Notes: a model not told the origin generated them from the sequence alone. Shown: positions 1-6,563, counted from the stretch's first letter. The stretch: 10,425 nt of DNA from JBCBJZ01 sp038522635 (GCA_038522635.1 JBCBJZ010000130.1:1-10425); one strand, 5' to 3'. Program-made: numbers and translations.

Positions 1-40
1 CGATCGATCGCCCAATGATCTAGACGTTTCGCCTTCGACG

Positions 41-60
41 CGTGGCGTGGCGTGGCGTGG
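41..60. repeat. Four-copy CGTGG tandem repeat
   Basis: Four perfect head-to-tail copies of the pentamer CGTGG lie just beyond the 3' end of the hydrolase gene, which is transcribed leftwards and stops at 75. The stretch before it (1-40) shows no gene or clear terminator. It is most simply a short slippage-prone repeat, and no function can be assigned. Confidence 0.7.
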
Positions 61-74
61 CCGGGCGCAGCGCA

Positions 75-1214
75 TCAATCGATCCGCTCATCCACGCCCA
101 AATACGCGTCGAAGGCTGCCCAAAAGCGCAGGCGCACATCGTCGGTCTCCTGCAGCAACTCGTGCTGCGCGCGCGGGATCACGACCGCCGCACCGATCTT
201 GAGGCGGTTCGACAGCTCTTCGATCCGGCGGGTGTCGACGATACGATCTTCTCCGGCCGCCATGATCAGCATCGGTACGCGAATTTCGCGCGCAAAACCG
301 ACCCGTTGCAGCCGCTCCATCGAGCGGAAAGCCGCCGCGAGCCAGGCGTTCGTCGGTGATCCCAGCGTCAACTCGACCGCTGAGCGGGAAAGAAAGGCGT
401 TTCGCTCATAGCGCGCCTGATCGCTCGTGAGGGGGTTTTCCTCGAACGGCCCGAACTCGAAAGGCTCAGGCTTGCCGCCCGGGACGTAGGCCGTGCCTGC
501 GCCCACCATCGTTGCCGTGCGCGCAAACCGGCGGGCGATGGTCTCAGGTACCGGCATGCGTTCGGCGGCCAAGGCCACCATCGGCGCGCTCAAAACGATG
601 CGGTCGAACCACGAATTTTTCTGGGTCGCGTGATGCAGCATGATGTTGCCGCCCATCGAGTGCGCCAGCGCGTAGTAGGGCGGCGGGCAGTCGGGCAGCA
701 CGACCTCTTTCATCAGCCGCGCCATGTCGCGCTCGTACTCCGCGAAGTTGCGGATGTGGCCTTTCGCGCGGTCAGGAAGTGCACGCGCGGAGCCGCCCTG
801 GCCACGCCAATCGGTGACCACCACGGCGAACCCGCGCCGGCGCAAATCGGCGACGACCTCGAAATATTTTTCAATGAATTCGCTGCGGCCCGGGAACACG
901 CAGACGGTGCCGCGGCGGCTGCCACGGGTGGCTTCCCAGCGGGCGAAACGCATCGGTTTGCCGTCGTAGCCCGGGACGTAGTTGACCACGGCGCCGCTGG
1001 GGACAGGGTTGCGGGCAAGATTGATGAGGCTTGGTTCGGCCGGCAGACCGCAGTCTGTGGGCTCGCGCAACGCGGCAGGTTCGGCGGTCCGACGGGGTGC
1101 ACGCTCGGGCGTGAGCGGGGCGAAGGCTGACGTCGCTGAAAAGGGCGCGCCGGACGCGCCTTCGCGGGAGCGCATGCGACGGGTCTTCAAGCCAATGCGG
1201 CGCTGCCAATCCAT
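75..1214 (-). CDS. Alpha/beta hydrolase, lysophospholipase-like (serine hydrolase)
   Basis: Predicted serine hydrolase of the alpha/beta fold, Hydrolase_4 / lysophospholipase L2 type, probably acting on lysophospholipids or monoacylglycerols; the substrate is inferred from family only. Counting from the ATG at 1214 (379 residues), the core starts near residue 68 with NPVPSGAVV. The nucleophile elbow is AHSMGG with Ser186, and the family often has Ala in place of the first Gly. The acid is Asp323 in AGEDRIVD and the base is His351 in RAQHELLQE. DWRGQGGS near residues 135-142 is the usual oxyanion-side loop. The ATG at 1214 was chosen because TAAGG (1223-1227) lies 8 bases upstream. The frame stays open to 1433, but that extension is Ala/Arg/Pro-rich and lacks family sequence. 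Residues 1-65 are also longer than usual, so a later start such as the ATG at 1175 is possible. No signal peptide is seen. The gene stands alone behind a 419-base gap. Confidence 0.9.
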   Translation of the reverse strand: MDWQRRIGLKTRRMRSREGASGAPFSATSAFAPLTPERAPRRTAEPAALREPTDCGLPAEPSLINLARNPVPSGAVVNYVPGYDGKPMRFARWEATRGSRRGTVCVFPGRSEFIEKYFEVVADLRRRGFAVVVTDWRGQGGSARALPDRAKGHIRNFAEYERDMARLMKEVVLPDCPPPYYALAHSMGGNIMLHHATQKNSWFDRIVLSAPMVALAAERMPVPETIARRFARTATMVGAGTAYVPGGKPEPFEFGPFEENPLTSDQARYERNAFLSRSAVELTLGSPTNAWLAAAFRSMERLQRVGFAREIRVPMLIMAAGEDRIVDTRRIEELSNRLKIGAAVVIPRAQHELLQETDDVRLRFWAAFDAYLGVDERID

Positions 1215-1248
1215 GGGCGTGACCTTAGCTGCCAGTTGGGCTGCGCGC

Positions 1249-1389
1249 CGCGGACGTTCATCCGCGTGCGCCGTGGGTGGCCGTGCGCAAGAGACGGTCC
1301 ACGGTCTGCGTTGAAGGGCGCTTCCACTTAGGCTTCTATTTTGCTGCTCATCGTTCGCATCAGGTGTTTCCACCTGGTGCGGATGAACG
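1249..1389 (-). promoter_or_regulatory. Possible switching 5' leader structure of the hydrolase gene
   Basis: Three pairings that cannot all form together are visible. CGTTCATCCGC (1255-1265) and GCGGATGAACG (1379-1389) are perfectly complementary over 11 bases. The right copy is also part of the bulged hairpin at 1348-1386. The left copy overlaps a local 6-base-pair hairpin, CGCGGA (1249-1254) with TCCGCG (1261-1266). In the minus-strand transcript the 3' partner lies about 40 bases before the hydrolase start codon and 25-30 bases before its ribosome binding site. That would suit a leader with alternative folds. The function is inference; the complementarity is seen directly. Confidence 0.35.
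1348..1386. repeat. Long imperfect palindrome / bulged hairpin
   Basis: Arms CGCATCAGGTG (1356-1366) and CACCTGGTGCG (1371-1381) match at 10 of 11 positions around a 4-base loop. The stem continues with TCATC (1348-1352) against GATGA (1382-1386) across a 3-base bulge (1353-1355). The minus-strand RNA would have a GAAA tetraloop and one C-A mismatch. The plus-strand RNA would have a G-U pair at that place. There is no T-run on either side, so an ordinary intrinsic terminator is unlikely. A protein-binding palindrome, an RNA element or a REP-like repeat are all possible. Confidence 0.7.
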
Positions 1390-1524
1390 CTCGCGGCATA
1401 ACTCTGCGCGGCTGCCGCCGCGTCGTCGAGCATGGTTAGCGCTTATGGCGCGCGCGTGCCATACACGATGCGCTTACCGATGGTCACGCCGGGAACGTGC
1501 GTCTGCGTGACGTGGCTTGCTGAG

Positions 1525-1543
1525 GGGGCGTTTACCGCGCCCC
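1525..1543 (-). terminator. GC hairpin after the permease operon, weak terminator candidate
   Basis: GGGGCG (1525-1530) and CGCCCC (1538-1543) pair perfectly around a 7-base loop, about 90 bases beyond the stop of the DppC-like gene. There is no following T-run on the minus strand, so this is only a candidate 3' end for the operon transcript. It may equally be a stabilising stem. Confidence 0.3.
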
Positions 1544-1605
1544 GGTTCGCAGCCGCGCGGCCCCGAAACAAGCCCGGTTAGGTCGACCCGCCCCTCCGAC
1601 GGCCG

Positions 1606-1626
1606 CGCCCGGCGCCCGGCGCCCAG
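1606..1626. repeat. Three near-identical 7-base units (CGCCCGG)
   Basis: CGCCCGG occurs twice in tandem at 1606-1619, followed by CGCCCAG at 1620-1626, just downstream of the DppC-like stop codon. The stretch is almost pure G+C and could form competing short stems. No function is assigned. Confidence 0.6.
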
Positions 1627-1633
1627 CGGGCGG

Positions 1634-2524
1634 CTACTGCTGGCGCAGCTTGGGATCGAGCGCGTCGCGGAGCGCATCACCGAACATCGAGAAGGCAAAC
1701 ACCGCCAGCGAGATCGCCAAGCCCGGCCAAACCGCGAGCCAGTACTCCTCACGGATGTACTCCTGCGCGTTACGCAACATCAGACCCCACGCGGGCGTCG
1801 GGTCCTGCACGCCCAGCCCCAGGAACGACAGCGAGGCTTCGAGCAGGATCGCCTGGCCAACGAACGAGGTCAGCATGATCAGGAACGGCGCCATCACATT
1901 GGGCACCATGTGGCGCATGATGATCCGCGAGTGTGAGAACCCGTTGGCGCGCGCGGCGTCGATGTAGGGGATTTCCCGGACCGCAAGCGCTGAGGATCGG
2001 ACCACCCTCGCGCACTTGGGTATGAACGGTATGGTTATCGCGAGGATCACGTATTGCAGCGCTGAGCCGAAGATCGCCACGATGGTCAACGCCATGATGA
2101 TCAGCGGGAAGGCCATCAGCACATCGATAATGCGTTGGAAGATCAGATCGACCTTGCCGCCGAAGTAAGCGCTGCCGACGCCTAAGATCAGGCCGAAGAA
2201 CGAGCCGATGAACGCGCAAGTGAACCCCACGAAAAGCGCCGTCCGCGCGCCGTAGATGATCCGCGTGAACACGTCGCGACCGCTGTCATCGGTGCCGAAC
2301 CAGAACTGCGCGTTGGGCGCGGTGAGCTGATACTCGTAGGACGCCTGTTCGGGATCATAAGGCGAAAGCAGCGGGGCAAAGATCGCAAGCGCGATGAAGG
2401 CGAGAACGATCAGCGCGCAAAACGCACCCAACGGCTGTTTGCGAATGAACAAGCCAATGGTCTTGAAGGCACCAGCGATACGGCCTTGCGCGGCGGGGAC
2501 GCGAGCTTCGGAGACGGCGGCCAT
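1634..2524 (-). CDS. DppC-like ABC transporter permease (peptide/nickel family)
   Basis: Inner-membrane permease subunit, 296 residues, of an oligopeptide/dipeptide/nickel-type ABC importer; it would pair with the DppB-like subunit encoded just upstream. A long first membrane segment lies at about residues 31-53. FGTDDSGRDVFTRIIYGAR (76-94) is the hallmark of the DppC/OppC side. The cytoplasmic EAA loop that docks the ATPase is at about 187-210 (YIDAARANGF...). LSFLGLGVQDPTPAWG (232-247) is another family signature. The start is well supported: GGGAGGG (2533-2539) lies 8 bases before the ATG, and this site begins 3 bases from the stop of the preceding permease. The 17-base gap indicates one transcript with likely translational coupling. 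The transported substrate cannot be named, and no ATPase gene follows. Confidence 0.95.
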   Translation of the reverse strand: MAAVSEARVPAAQGRIAGAFKTIGLFIRKQPLGAFCALIVLAFIALAIFAPLLSPYDPEQASYEYQLTAPNAQFWFGTDDSGRDVFTRIIYGARTALFVGFTCAFIGSFFGLILGVGSAYFGGKVDLIFQRIIDVLMAFPLIIMALTIVAIFGSALQYVILAITIPFIPKCARVVRSSALAVREIPYIDAARANGFSHSRIIMRHMVPNVMAPFLIMLTSFVGQAILLEASLSFLGLGVQDPTPAWGLMLRNAQEYIREEYWLAVWPGLAISLAVFAFSMFGDALRDALDPKLRQQ

Positions 2525-2541
2525 AGGTCAGACCCTCCCGA

Positions 2542-3513
2542 TCAAGAGTAACGGATGCGCGGGTCAAGCCACGCGTACATCACGTCGATGATGAAGTTGG
2601 TGAAAACGAACACCATCACGATGATCATCACGATAGCCTGCGTCATCGAGTAGTCCTTGCCCGTCACTGAATGGACGAGCAATTGCCCCAGACCGTTCAG
2701 GTTGAAGACCTGCTCCGTCACCACGAGGCCACCCATCAGGAAGGCGAACTCGATACCGATCACGGTGATCACCGGCAGCAGCGCATTCTTCAGAGCGTGG
2801 CGGTTGATGATGACCTTCTTGACCAGGCCCTTCGCTTTGGCGGTGCGCACGTAGTCTTCGCGCAAAACCTCAAGCATGGAGGACCGCGTCATGCGGGTCG
2901 CAACGGCTGAGTAGCGGTAGCCCGTCGCCAACGCTGGCCATATCAGCTGTGACAGGTTGTGATACGGGTCTTCCCATAACGGCTTGTAGTCGAGCGGTGG
3001 CGACCACCTGACGCCGAATAAGAAGTCGTTGATCGAGAACAACGCCAAGATGATCAGAATCCCCAGCCAGAACGACGGGATCGCGATGCCAGCGATCGAA
3101 ACCGTGCGCACAAGGTAGTCGATCCAGGAGTTCTGGTAGACGGCGGAGATGGTGCCCAGCGGCAGCGCGATGATGATCGACACCACGGTCGCCATGATCG
3201 CGACTTGCAGCGAGAGTTCAAAGCGCAGGCCGATCTCATGGAGCACCGGTCGGCCGGTATCCATCGACTTGCCAAAGTCGAACGTGAAGATGCCTTTCAC
3301 GAAATCCCAGAACTGAACCATCAAGGGCTGATCGAGCCCGAGGTTTGCTCGGCAAATCTTGATCTGCTCGGGGTCGTAGTAGCCCCCCTCACCGCCGAGC
3401 TTCAGCTCGCAAACGTCTCCCGGCACAAGCCGCATCACAAAGAAGATCACCACCGCAGCCCCGAGGATCGTCGGGATCATCAGGAGCATGCGTTTGAAGA
3501 CGTACTGCCACAT
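2542..3513 (-). CDS. DppB-like ABC transporter permease (peptide/nickel family)
   Basis: Inner-membrane permease subunit, 323 residues, partner of the DppC-like protein. The N-terminal segment (about 8-30) ends in RLVPGD, a standard OppB/DppB signature. YDPEQIKICRANLGLDQPL (46-64) is the periplasmic 'LGLD-P' stretch. Further membrane segments follow at about 103-125, 136-160, 248-267 and 291-312. The EAA loop is at about 220-246 (DYVRTAKAKGL...LKNALLP), and VFNLNGLGQLL (269-279) is the C-terminal family signature. The length is normal. No good ribosome binding site is visible before the ATG at 3513, unlike its two operon neighbours, so translation may be weak. A 314-base gap with hairpins separates it from the binding-protein gene upstream. 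Confidence 0.95.
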   Translation of the reverse strand: MWQYVFKRMLLMIPTILGAAVVIFFVMRLVPGDVCELKLGGEGGYYDPEQIKICRANLGLDQPLMVQFWDFVKGIFTFDFGKSMDTGRPVLHEIGLRFELSLQVAIMATVVSIIIALPLGTISAVYQNSWIDYLVRTVSIAGIAIPSFWLGILIILALFSINDFLFGVRWSPPLDYKPLWEDPYHNLSQLIWPALATGYRYSAVATRMTRSSMLEVLREDYVRTAKAKGLVKKVIINRHALKNALLPVITVIGIEFAFLMGGLVVTEQVFNLNGLGQLLVHSVTGKDYSMTQAIVMIIVMVFVFTNFIIDVMYAWLDPRIRYS

Positions 3514-3827
3514 GGGATGGTCTCATGCTGGCCGCGCCCAGGTTGGTCGCGGAGAAAATCGAACAGATGTGTGGGAAGAGCGTTGGCTCATCCTACTTCG
3601 CGAGGTGCCGCCAGCCTTGGCCGGCGCCGAAGGTCTCAGGTAGCGTGCTTCAAGACCGCGCCGCCACGAAAGACCAGACGAAACGAGCATCAGCGGGCAT
3701 CGAACCGCGCCGTCACCGTGCCATCAAGCGGGGCCGGAGGGCTATCGCCCTCGCGCCGGAGTGTTAAAGCGCTAACGCACTAGCGGCAAAGGCGCGCGCG
3801 CAATAGCTGCACGCGCGCCCTTAGCGT
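3514..3827. other. Intercistronic gap between binding-protein and permease genes
   Basis: No credible gene is seen in these 314 bases. The end nearest the binding-protein stop carries hairpins (3737-3752 and 3767-3829, listed separately). The rest (about 3514-3730) shows no clear structure, promoter or ribosome binding site. A separate promoter for the permeases may lie here but could not be recognised. Confidence 0.6.
3737..3752. other. Perfect 6-base-pair hairpin in the operon gap
   Basis: GAGGGC (3737-3742) and GCCCTC (3747-3752) pair around the 4-base loop TATC. It follows the larger structure at 3767-3829 in the direction of transcription and has no T-run after it. It probably belongs to the same intercistronic structured segment. 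Confidence 0.5.
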
Positions 3828-3829
3828 TT
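3767..3829 (-). terminator. Nested stem-loop after binding-protein gene (attenuating terminator or mRNA stabiliser)
   Basis: The inner stem is GGCGCGCG (3791-3798) with CGCGCGCC (3812-3819), 8 perfect pairs and a 13-base loop. An outer stem pairs AAGCGCTAA (3767-3775) with TTAGCGTTT (3821-3829), 9 pairs including one G-T, and reaches into the stop codon. CGCTA/TAGCG (3770-3774 and 3781-3785) is a competing small stem. On the minus strand the inner hairpin is followed only by TTTG, so termination would be partial. Such stems between a binding-protein gene and its permeases are known in other ABC operons to keep binding-protein mRNA in excess; that role is inferred here. Confidence 0.55.
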
Positions 3830-5444
3830 ACTGATCAAGCCAAACTTGATCCAGCTGCTGACCGAGGTAGTGGCTCGGCGCGATCTTCCAGCCCTTCACA
3901 TAGGACCGGTGCGGGTTGATCTTGTACCACCACAGCGTGATCGCATGCGAAGCGTGGTCAACAAGCGCGCGCTTCTCGAACTGACGCATCAGCGTACGCT
4001 GAGAGGCCTCATCCGGCGCCCGAAGCAGTTTCGCGTAGATGTCTTTCAGTTGCTGATCGTTCGATCCGGAGTAGTTGTTACCGGAACCGGGCAGGAACTT
4101 CGTGACGTCCGCGATCGGGTTGATCACCGACTGGCAGTTGAAGTCGATCGACACGTCGAAGTCGTACTTCTTGCGCAGGATGTCGTAGAACACCGGCGAA
4201 GGGTTCACCTTCTGCGTTACGTTCAGGCCGATCCGACGCCACTGATCGACGAGCCACGTGCCAACGACCTTGTAGGGCTGGTCAACACCACGGTTGTTCA
4301 GAACGACCTTGAGGTTTTTGACACCGGCTTCAGCGAGCAGTCGTTTCGCTTCGGCGCGGTTTTTGCCCATGTCGCGGCCGTAACCGGCAAGCTTGGTGAG
4401 CTCTTCTTCCGTAGCAGCCAACGGGTGGCCCGGGAAGACGACGCCGCCAACCGTTTTCACGATCGCGATGCGCGACAGGTATTTCGATCCACCCCAGCGG
4501 TCCACAGCCAAGCTGAGCGCACGACGCACCCGCGGGTCATCGAACGGCTTACGACGCTGGTTCGGCGTTGCCAGCAGCACGCAGTTCCAGTCGCTTTCCT
4601 GGACTTTGATCTTGTCACCCAGGACCTTCACCAGTGCATCACGTTGCTTCGGCGGGAAGCCACGGAATTCGATCGAAGCGCGGTCACCTTCGATCGCCTG
4701 TACGCGAGCCGACATCTTCGGCGCAGCGATCGCCTTAAAGCCGTCGACGTAGGGGCGGCCTTTGAAGTGGTAACCGTCAAAGCGCTTACCGCTCACGAAG
4801 GCACCCGGCTGGTGCTCCACGAACACGAACGGGCCAGAGCCGTTGATGTTCGTTTTGTGCCACTGCATGCCGTTCTTCTTCAGGTCTTCATCGGAGTAGA
4901 TGAAGTTGAAGGGGCTGGCGAGGGCCGGGATGAAAGCGCCCGAGGCGAACTTCAGTTTGAAGACCACGGTCTTGTCATCCGGCGCGGTGACCGAATCGAC
5001 CATCGAATAGAACGCCTTACGCGAAGAGGCGGTGCCCTTCGGAGGGAAGATGATCTTCTGGTAGGTCGCCACCACGTCGGCTGCCGTCAGCGGGTCACCG
5101 TTGTGGAACTTCAGACCGTCGCGGATTTTGAAGGTGAACTTCGTGCCGTTTTCGGTCGGCGCAGGCACGTCGCCTTCGCACACGTCGCATTCGAATTTGT
5201 TGGACGCCGGTGCGGTCGGATCGACGCGGATCAGCAGGCTGTAGAAGGGCGCGATCGGGTGGATCATGCCGAAGGTCGTTTCAACGTGGCCGTCGTAGGA
5301 CGGGATCTTGGAGCCAACCACAAAGGTCAGCGTGCCGCCACGCTTTGGCGAAGCGTGCGAGCCCGCTTCGGCCTGTTGCCCGATCCCGCCAAAGGCCAAC
5401 GCGGCCCCCGCGAGCGCAGGCAGTGCAAGTTTAAAGAATCGCAT
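3828..5444 (-). CDS. Extracellular solute-binding protein, family 5 (peptide/nickel ABC importer)
   Basis: Periplasmic substrate-capture protein, 538 residues, of the SBP_bac_5 family (DppA/OppA/NikA type); it hands substrate to the permeases encoded downstream. A Sec signal peptide is clear: Arg2 and Lys5, a hydrophobic stretch 6-22, and likely cleavage after AEA27. There is no lipobox, so it should be soluble in the periplasm. Family hallmarks are KRGGTLTF (34-41), the FKIRDGLKFHNGDPLTAADV block (105-124), NGSGPFVFVEH (201-211) and PFDDPRVRRALSLAVDR (300-316). GGAGG (5450-5454) sits 5 bases before the ATG, an excellent ribosome binding site that predicts strong expression. Cys86 and Cys89 form a CxxC in the N-terminal lobe, which is unusual, and Cys288 is a further cysteine. 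The substrate cannot be told from sequence; peptides, nickel complexes or other small molecules are all possible. Confidence 0.95.
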   Translation of the reverse strand: MRFFKLALPALAGAALAFGGIGQQAEAGSHASPKRGGTLTFVVGSKIPSYDGHVETTFGMIHPIAPFYSLLIRVDPTAPASNKFECDVCEGDVPAPTENGTKFTFKIRDGLKFHNGDPLTAADVVATYQKIIFPPKGTASSRKAFYSMVDSVTAPDDKTVVFKLKFASGAFIPALASPFNFIYSDEDLKKNGMQWHKTNINGSGPFVFVEHQPGAFVSGKRFDGYHFKGRPYVDGFKAIAAPKMSARVQAIEGDRASIEFRGFPPKQRDALVKVLGDKIKVQESDWNCVLLATPNQRRKPFDDPRVRRALSLAVDRWGGSKYLSRIAIVKTVGGVVFPGHPLAATEEELTKLAGYGRDMGKNRAEAKRLLAEAGVKNLKVVLNNRGVDQPYKVVGTWLVDQWRRIGLNVTQKVNPSPVFYDILRKKYDFDVSIDFNCQSVINPIADVTKFLPGSGNNYSGSNDQQLKDIYAKLLRAPDEASQRTLMRQFEKRALVDHASHAITLWWYKINPHRSYVKGWKIAPSHYLGQQLDQVWLDQ

Positions 5445-5952
5445 CGATTCCTCCCTTACGGTTACCGAGAGACTTAAGCGCGCCCTCTGAACGCATCACC
5501 CCGCATTCGCCGGCGGGGCATCTCGAAATAGGCTTGGTGCAACGCTGAGCCGGTCAGTCGTCAGATGGTCGAACGCGGTTGTGGCGATCCTGGGCTTCAA
5601 GCCGTGCTGCACTGGTAGCCCGCGGTAGCGTCGTCGGACGCGAGCAGGCTGCTTGAGCGGTCAACGATTTGAAAAGCGCCACGATCGAACAGCGATCGGT
5701 CATCCTCCCGGTCAGCCCTGAGCGATGCCACGGACAGTCTGGATGCTCTTGGTGCGGCATCCTTCACACCGGAACCTTCGCCAATAATTTTCGCGCTGGC
5801 AACCCATTCATCGCGGACCAAGTGTTTTTGGCACGCTGGCGAGGTCTGCCGTGGACAGCATGGGCGACAGGCCAACACCGGCTGGTTGCGCATCGTTCTC
5901 GGCGCTGGTTTGATAACCATGAAGGCAATCAGGAAGCGTTGCGGAGGTCCCC
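5445..5952. other. Divergent intergenic region, 508 bases
   Basis: This region separates the leftward ABC importer operon from the rightward membrane-protein gene and must carry both promoters. I see no credible gene. Short inverted repeats are at 5499-5518 (listed), 5683-5697 (GATCG/CGATC) and 5741-5762 (GGATGC/GCATCC, 10-base loop). The last two could be operators, but nothing identifies a regulator. An AT-richer patch around 5782-5790 may be part of a promoter, without a convincing partner box. Confidence 0.5.
5499..5518 (-). other. GC hairpin in the leader of the binding-protein gene
   Basis: CCCCGC (5499-5504) and GCGGGG (5513-5518) pair perfectly around an 8-base loop, about 55 bases upstream of the binding-protein start codon. 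It may be a 5' stabilising stem or an operator. It lies too far from the ribosome binding site to mask it directly. Confidence 0.45.
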
Positions 5953-6483
5953 ATGGGCGCGCGAACCCGGCCGGAGCGGGTTGATCTGGCGACCTTTTTA
6001 GCGCCACTCGATGAGACGCAAGCAGCGCAAATGCGGGCGGCGGCAGCGCGCATCGACGAGCTTGAAGCGCAAACCCGTGCCTTCGAAGGCATCGAACGGC
6101 GTTACGTTCCGGCTTTTGCGGTCGGGCTTGCGCTGTTCGTTCTCGCGCTCGGTGTTCTCCTCGCACCAGCGCCGGTGTTGAGCGTGGTGGAGGGTTCGTG
6201 GCGCGGTTTGGCGCTCTCGTTCATGTTGGGCGTGTTGCCGGCGACCGGCGCGGTGTTCGCCTGGAACGTGCGCCATCGCACTTCCGCCGATAACGAGAAG
6301 TTCGAGCTCAACAAGACGCATTTCGTGCCGCGCGGCGGGCTCTACTTCGCCGCGCATAACGCACAGGATGCTTGTGTGGTTCGCATCGCCGTCCCGCCAA
6401 TCAAGGACGAAGCGGCGCGCTTACCGCTGCCGCACGAGAAGCGCCAGGCGGTGGTGACGCGGTATCTGCGGGGCAAGTTTTAG
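5953..6483 (+). CDS. Hypothetical two-helix membrane protein
   Basis: A 176-residue protein whose family I do not recognise. Residues 20-50 form an Ala/Glu/Arg-rich amphipathic helix that could be a short coiled coil. Two hydrophobic segments follow, about 52-71 and 86-104, separated by a short turn containing PVLSVVEGSW. The remaining 70 residues are polar and end in a basic YLRGKF. The hairpin topology suggests both ends lie on the same side, most likely the cytoplasm. The coding call is good: GGAGG (5943-5947) is 5 bases before the ATG, and codon use favours G/C at third positions as in neighbouring genes. It is the only plus-strand gene between two leftward operons and converges on glpX with an 80-base gap. 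Its function is unknown, and the context gives no clear partner. Confidence 0.8.
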   Translation: MGARTRPERVDLATFLAPLDETQAAQMRAAAARIDELEAQTRAFEGIERRYVPAFAVGLALFVLALGVLLAPAPVLSVVEGSWRGLALSFMLGVLPATGAVFAWNVRHRTSADNEKFELNKTHFVPRGGLYFAAHNAQDACVVRIAVPPIKDEAARLPLPHEKRQAVVTRYLRGKF

Positions 6484-6563
6484 CCGCTCATCCGCCAGCG
6501 AGTGACCTAGCCGCCGGCGCAGGACCATGAACCCTAACCCTTTGGGCGTCCGCCGTTGGGGCG
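6484..6563. other. Convergent gap between membrane-protein gene and glpX
   Basis: Eighty bases separate two facing stop codons. A bidirectional terminator would be expected, but I see no hairpin with a T-run. Only short GC-rich self-complementary bits such as CGCCGGCG are present. Termination here may be Rho-dependent. Confidence 0.4.

Larger units (their letters stand above)
1215..1633. other. Gene-free gap rich in inverted repeats
   Basis: This 419-base stretch lies between the DppC-like permease stop and the hydrolase start, both on the minus strand. I find no convincing protein or tRNA gene in it. Besides the elements listed separately, it holds TATGGC/GCCATA (1444-1449 and 1458-1463) and GTCACGC/GCGTGAC (1483-1489 and 1505-1511, 15-base loop). 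It must contain the hydrolase promoter, but no convincing -35/-10 pair could be picked. Confidence 0.6.

Noticed and set aside
1544..1556. GGTTCG stretch resembling a tRNA T-arm
   Set aside because: No matching acceptor, D-arm or anticodon stem can be built around it on either strand.
3846..5477. 543-codon open frame on the plus strand, opposite the binding-protein gene
   Set aside because: It is fully antisense to a gene with clear family motifs, a signal peptide and an excellent ribosome binding site. Its translation is Arg/His/Val-rich without domains, as expected of a GC-rich shadow frame.
5539..5551. Sigma-54-like GG...GC pair upstream of the binding-protein gene
   Set aside because: The spacing is 9 bases and not the strict 10, and the surrounding bases fit poorly.
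5597..6166. 189-codon minus-strand frame across the divergent gap and the membrane-protein start
   Set aside because: No recognisable domain and low-complexity basic composition; it overlaps a plus-strand gene with a better start signal.
6530..6540. Telomere-like AACCCTAACCC
   Set aside because: Only about two units long and in a bacterial convergent gap; coincidence.
6540..6548. Third copy of CTTTGGGCG, the arm seen in the hom leader structure
   Set aside because: It has no inverted partner nearby and no shared flanks; a 9-mer recurring once in a GC-rich 10 kb window can be chance.
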